DNA of 33,644 nt from Candidatus Omnitrophota bacterium (lineage in GTDB: Bacteria; Omnitrophota; Gorgyraeia; 2-01-FULL-45-10). The translations under genes were made by a program, and so were the position numbers. The notes below the pieces were generated by a model. That model was not told where the DNA came from and did not search any database. It saw nothing but the letters and a program-made list of their open reading frames with translations. The stretch is taken from contig JAPLMG010000099.1 in the NCBI GenBank assembly GCA_026387165.1, positions 1 to 33,644 of the forward strand, read 5' to 3'. Each line of letters opens with the position of its first letter. The stretch's first letter is position 1. Below, in pieces: positions 27,101-30,100 of this stretch.

Positions 27101-30100
27101 AATTTCCCGAGGCATTCTTTATACAATTTACTTAACATGCCCTGTATCTTGATATGGGCTGCCGCGGCTTTAACCGTTCTCTTTAAGGCCGCAAAGCTCC
27201 CCTCTCTTCTCTTCGCGCCGCCCGCTGCCGAGCCCTTCATATTTCCGGCCGGATATGCCTTCTCGCCGGAGAGGGGTCTTCGCACAAGTATGCAGGACCC
27301 TATGGGGCGGCGCTCCCCGAGATTTTTTGTATCAGATTTTTTTCTCGCGCTCGCCCATGTCGTATAGCTTATTCCTTTATCCTTCCCATCTCTTTGAAAT
27401 GTCTGCACGTCGGCGCTCGAGCCTAAAAGAACCGCGTCGGTCACACCCAGATCTTTCAGAACGTCTATGACATCGGCTATGCGGGCCTCGTTATCTCTTG
27501 CCGGAATCCCGGATAGGTCTATCCGGACGAGCTTGCCGTCCTTATTGTATCCCATCGCTGAAAATGCCATCTGCTGATCGGCTGGCCATAGCAGGTCGTT
27601 GCCCTGCCTCGGCGGCCTTACGCCAAATTTAAGCTCCTGCATCATGCTTTGACCGTTAATGAGAAGCGGCGAGCCGGCTATACCATTATGTATGGGAAGA
27701 TCACTTACCGGTTTACCGTCCCTCAGGCCTATTTCATATACGCCTCTTTTGTCTCTGTCAAAACTTAATACCCAAAATCTGCCGCTCAACGGCACGTATT
27801 CCTGCTGGAATAATCCGCGCGCGCCGGCTGATTTTGCGATGACCTCTCCGCCCTTTATTATAAGGCTTGTTTGATCCCAGAACCCGCCCTGCGTTCCGCT
27901 GAATGCAAGAACGATATTCTCTTTATCCTGCGCGCCATCTACATACTTCTCTATGACCTTGCCGCCGGGCAGCGCTCCTGGAACATTCATCGGACGAGAT
28001 ATCATGTCGCGGGAGCGCAGGCCTTCATCTATTTCCTGGCTTATATCTACTTTGGCGGGATCGATAATGAACGCCTCTCCCTGAACGTCCACATCGCCCC
28101 TCTTGAGGGATAGCCCCATCTTTTCCACGCCGCCGCATATGGCCGCTGTTTTTTTAGACAATCGCTCGCGCACCGCTTCAAAATATTGCCTGTCGGCGTA
28201 CTTACACATCTCATTGAACTGGTCTATCTGGACCTGTACCGGTAAAACCCCCTGAGCTATATCGCCCGCTATATTCGCGGTGAGCACGGCCATAAAGGAC
28301 TCGAAGTCTATCCCGGCTTTGTCGAGATCGCGCAGCAGATCATCGATGTATCCGGCGGCCTTCTGCACATCCCGGAAGGGGCGGATCTTTACATCCGCCA
28401 GATATATGTCGGCCAATATGAAATGATTTTTGATGAGTATCCTTAAGAATTCCTTTTCATAAGATGGGATCTCAAAGCCTTTCGAGCGCAATTCTTTTAT
28501 CACGGCATCTTCAAATATTTCGGCGCCCCTCTCTGGATGATCAAAGATATCTAGCTTCCTGCCTCCGACAACTGCGCCTATGTCGGCCTTTCCTATGTCA
28601 TGCACCATAGGAATGAGGTCCATCACACGGCTGTTCCTGACGTCCTTTTTTACGGCCCGCGCAAGCGAATCGTGAACCTTTTTCATCACGCCGAAGTATG
28701 CTTCTTTAGAACCGTCTTTTATCGCCGCGCCGGACATTGCCTCTTTTGTCATGCGCATGAGGTAGCCATAATCCTCTTTTATAAGCGCGCGCACGCCTCT
28801 TATCACCAGAGCCGTATGATGGTAATGCGTCCTCGCGTATCCTTTTCCCGTTGGCATGCGCCGCATCTTATGGAAGACAGGCAGTTCACTGATGAGGCCC
28901 CACAGCTCGGCAGGGCTGATATATTTCACGGAACGCATATCTCCTTTTATAGGAGGCAACGGTGAACCGGGAGTCTCTGAATATGGGCCCTCAAGCGCCT
29001 TTCCGGCCGGATAGGCCTTCTCGCCGGAAACACCGGATAACTTTGTATCCCCTTTCCTTCCACGCTGGGACCGGAGAAACTCGTCAAGAAGCTGTGTGCC
29101 TATCGCGTAGTAGGCCAGAGTATGCTTGCCGCTCGGGTCCTGGCTCAGGCGGTTTGGCGCGTCCGTGATAAAATGTGTGGCCTCGGCAAAGAGGGCTTTC
29201 TCCAGCCACAGGGGTTCATCTTTTAAAAGTTCCATAAGGCGCGGCTGATTACGCAGCATTTCCGGCAGGCGGCGCCTTACCTCAAGGAAATTGGCAACCG
29301 CGCTCTTTGAGGTGTGATACTTTATATCGAAAGCGAATGTTCCGCCCTCCTTGCGCACCGATATGTCAAAAAGGTTATTGCGCACGATCTCCAGGAGAAA
29401 TGAGTGCAGGATCTTTCCGAGCTCATAGGTAAGGTCTATTCTCGACGGGGAGTTTCCCGGAAGGTCAACGCCGCGCACGTCAAAAAGCCGGAAATTGCCG
29501 TCGCCCATCCTCATTACATTTCTTAATAGGAGGTCGCCATGCGCGTATTTAAGGATGGAGCGCGGCTTAAGCCGCTCGATCAGTCCGTGATCGGCCTTTA
29601 CCTCCGATATCAGGCGCGGAAGGTTCGTGTGATCGACACCGTTGATCCTGATGACCGGAGCCTTCGACAGCTCTTCAAACATATAAGAGATATCGTCGTA
29701 TCGCGCATTCTCTATGGCAAACGGACGGCCCGATATAAGCTTGTCATAGACATCTCCCTCTTTTTTCGTCAATAGCCCGAACCTGTAGTCTACTCTCGCG
29801 AGGTGGACCTTTTGGACATAATCTACGGGCACTTCAAGGTTACCCCGCGAATAGAGGTGGCGGCAGAACTGATCTATCATGCTTTCGAGGTCGTCCAGGA
29901 AAGGCTGCGCTCCGCCGGAAGCGTGCTCGAGAAAATAGAAAGGCAGCGGCTTGCCTCCTTCGAGGTACTGCATACTGTAGAAGGCGAGTTCGTTCGTCTC
30001 ATGATATTCGTACACCTCCGGTATCATCGCCGCGCCTTCGGGGCCGAGCGACTGCTTCAGCTCCTTAAGCCTTTTATACTGCGCCCTGAGCCACGGAATG

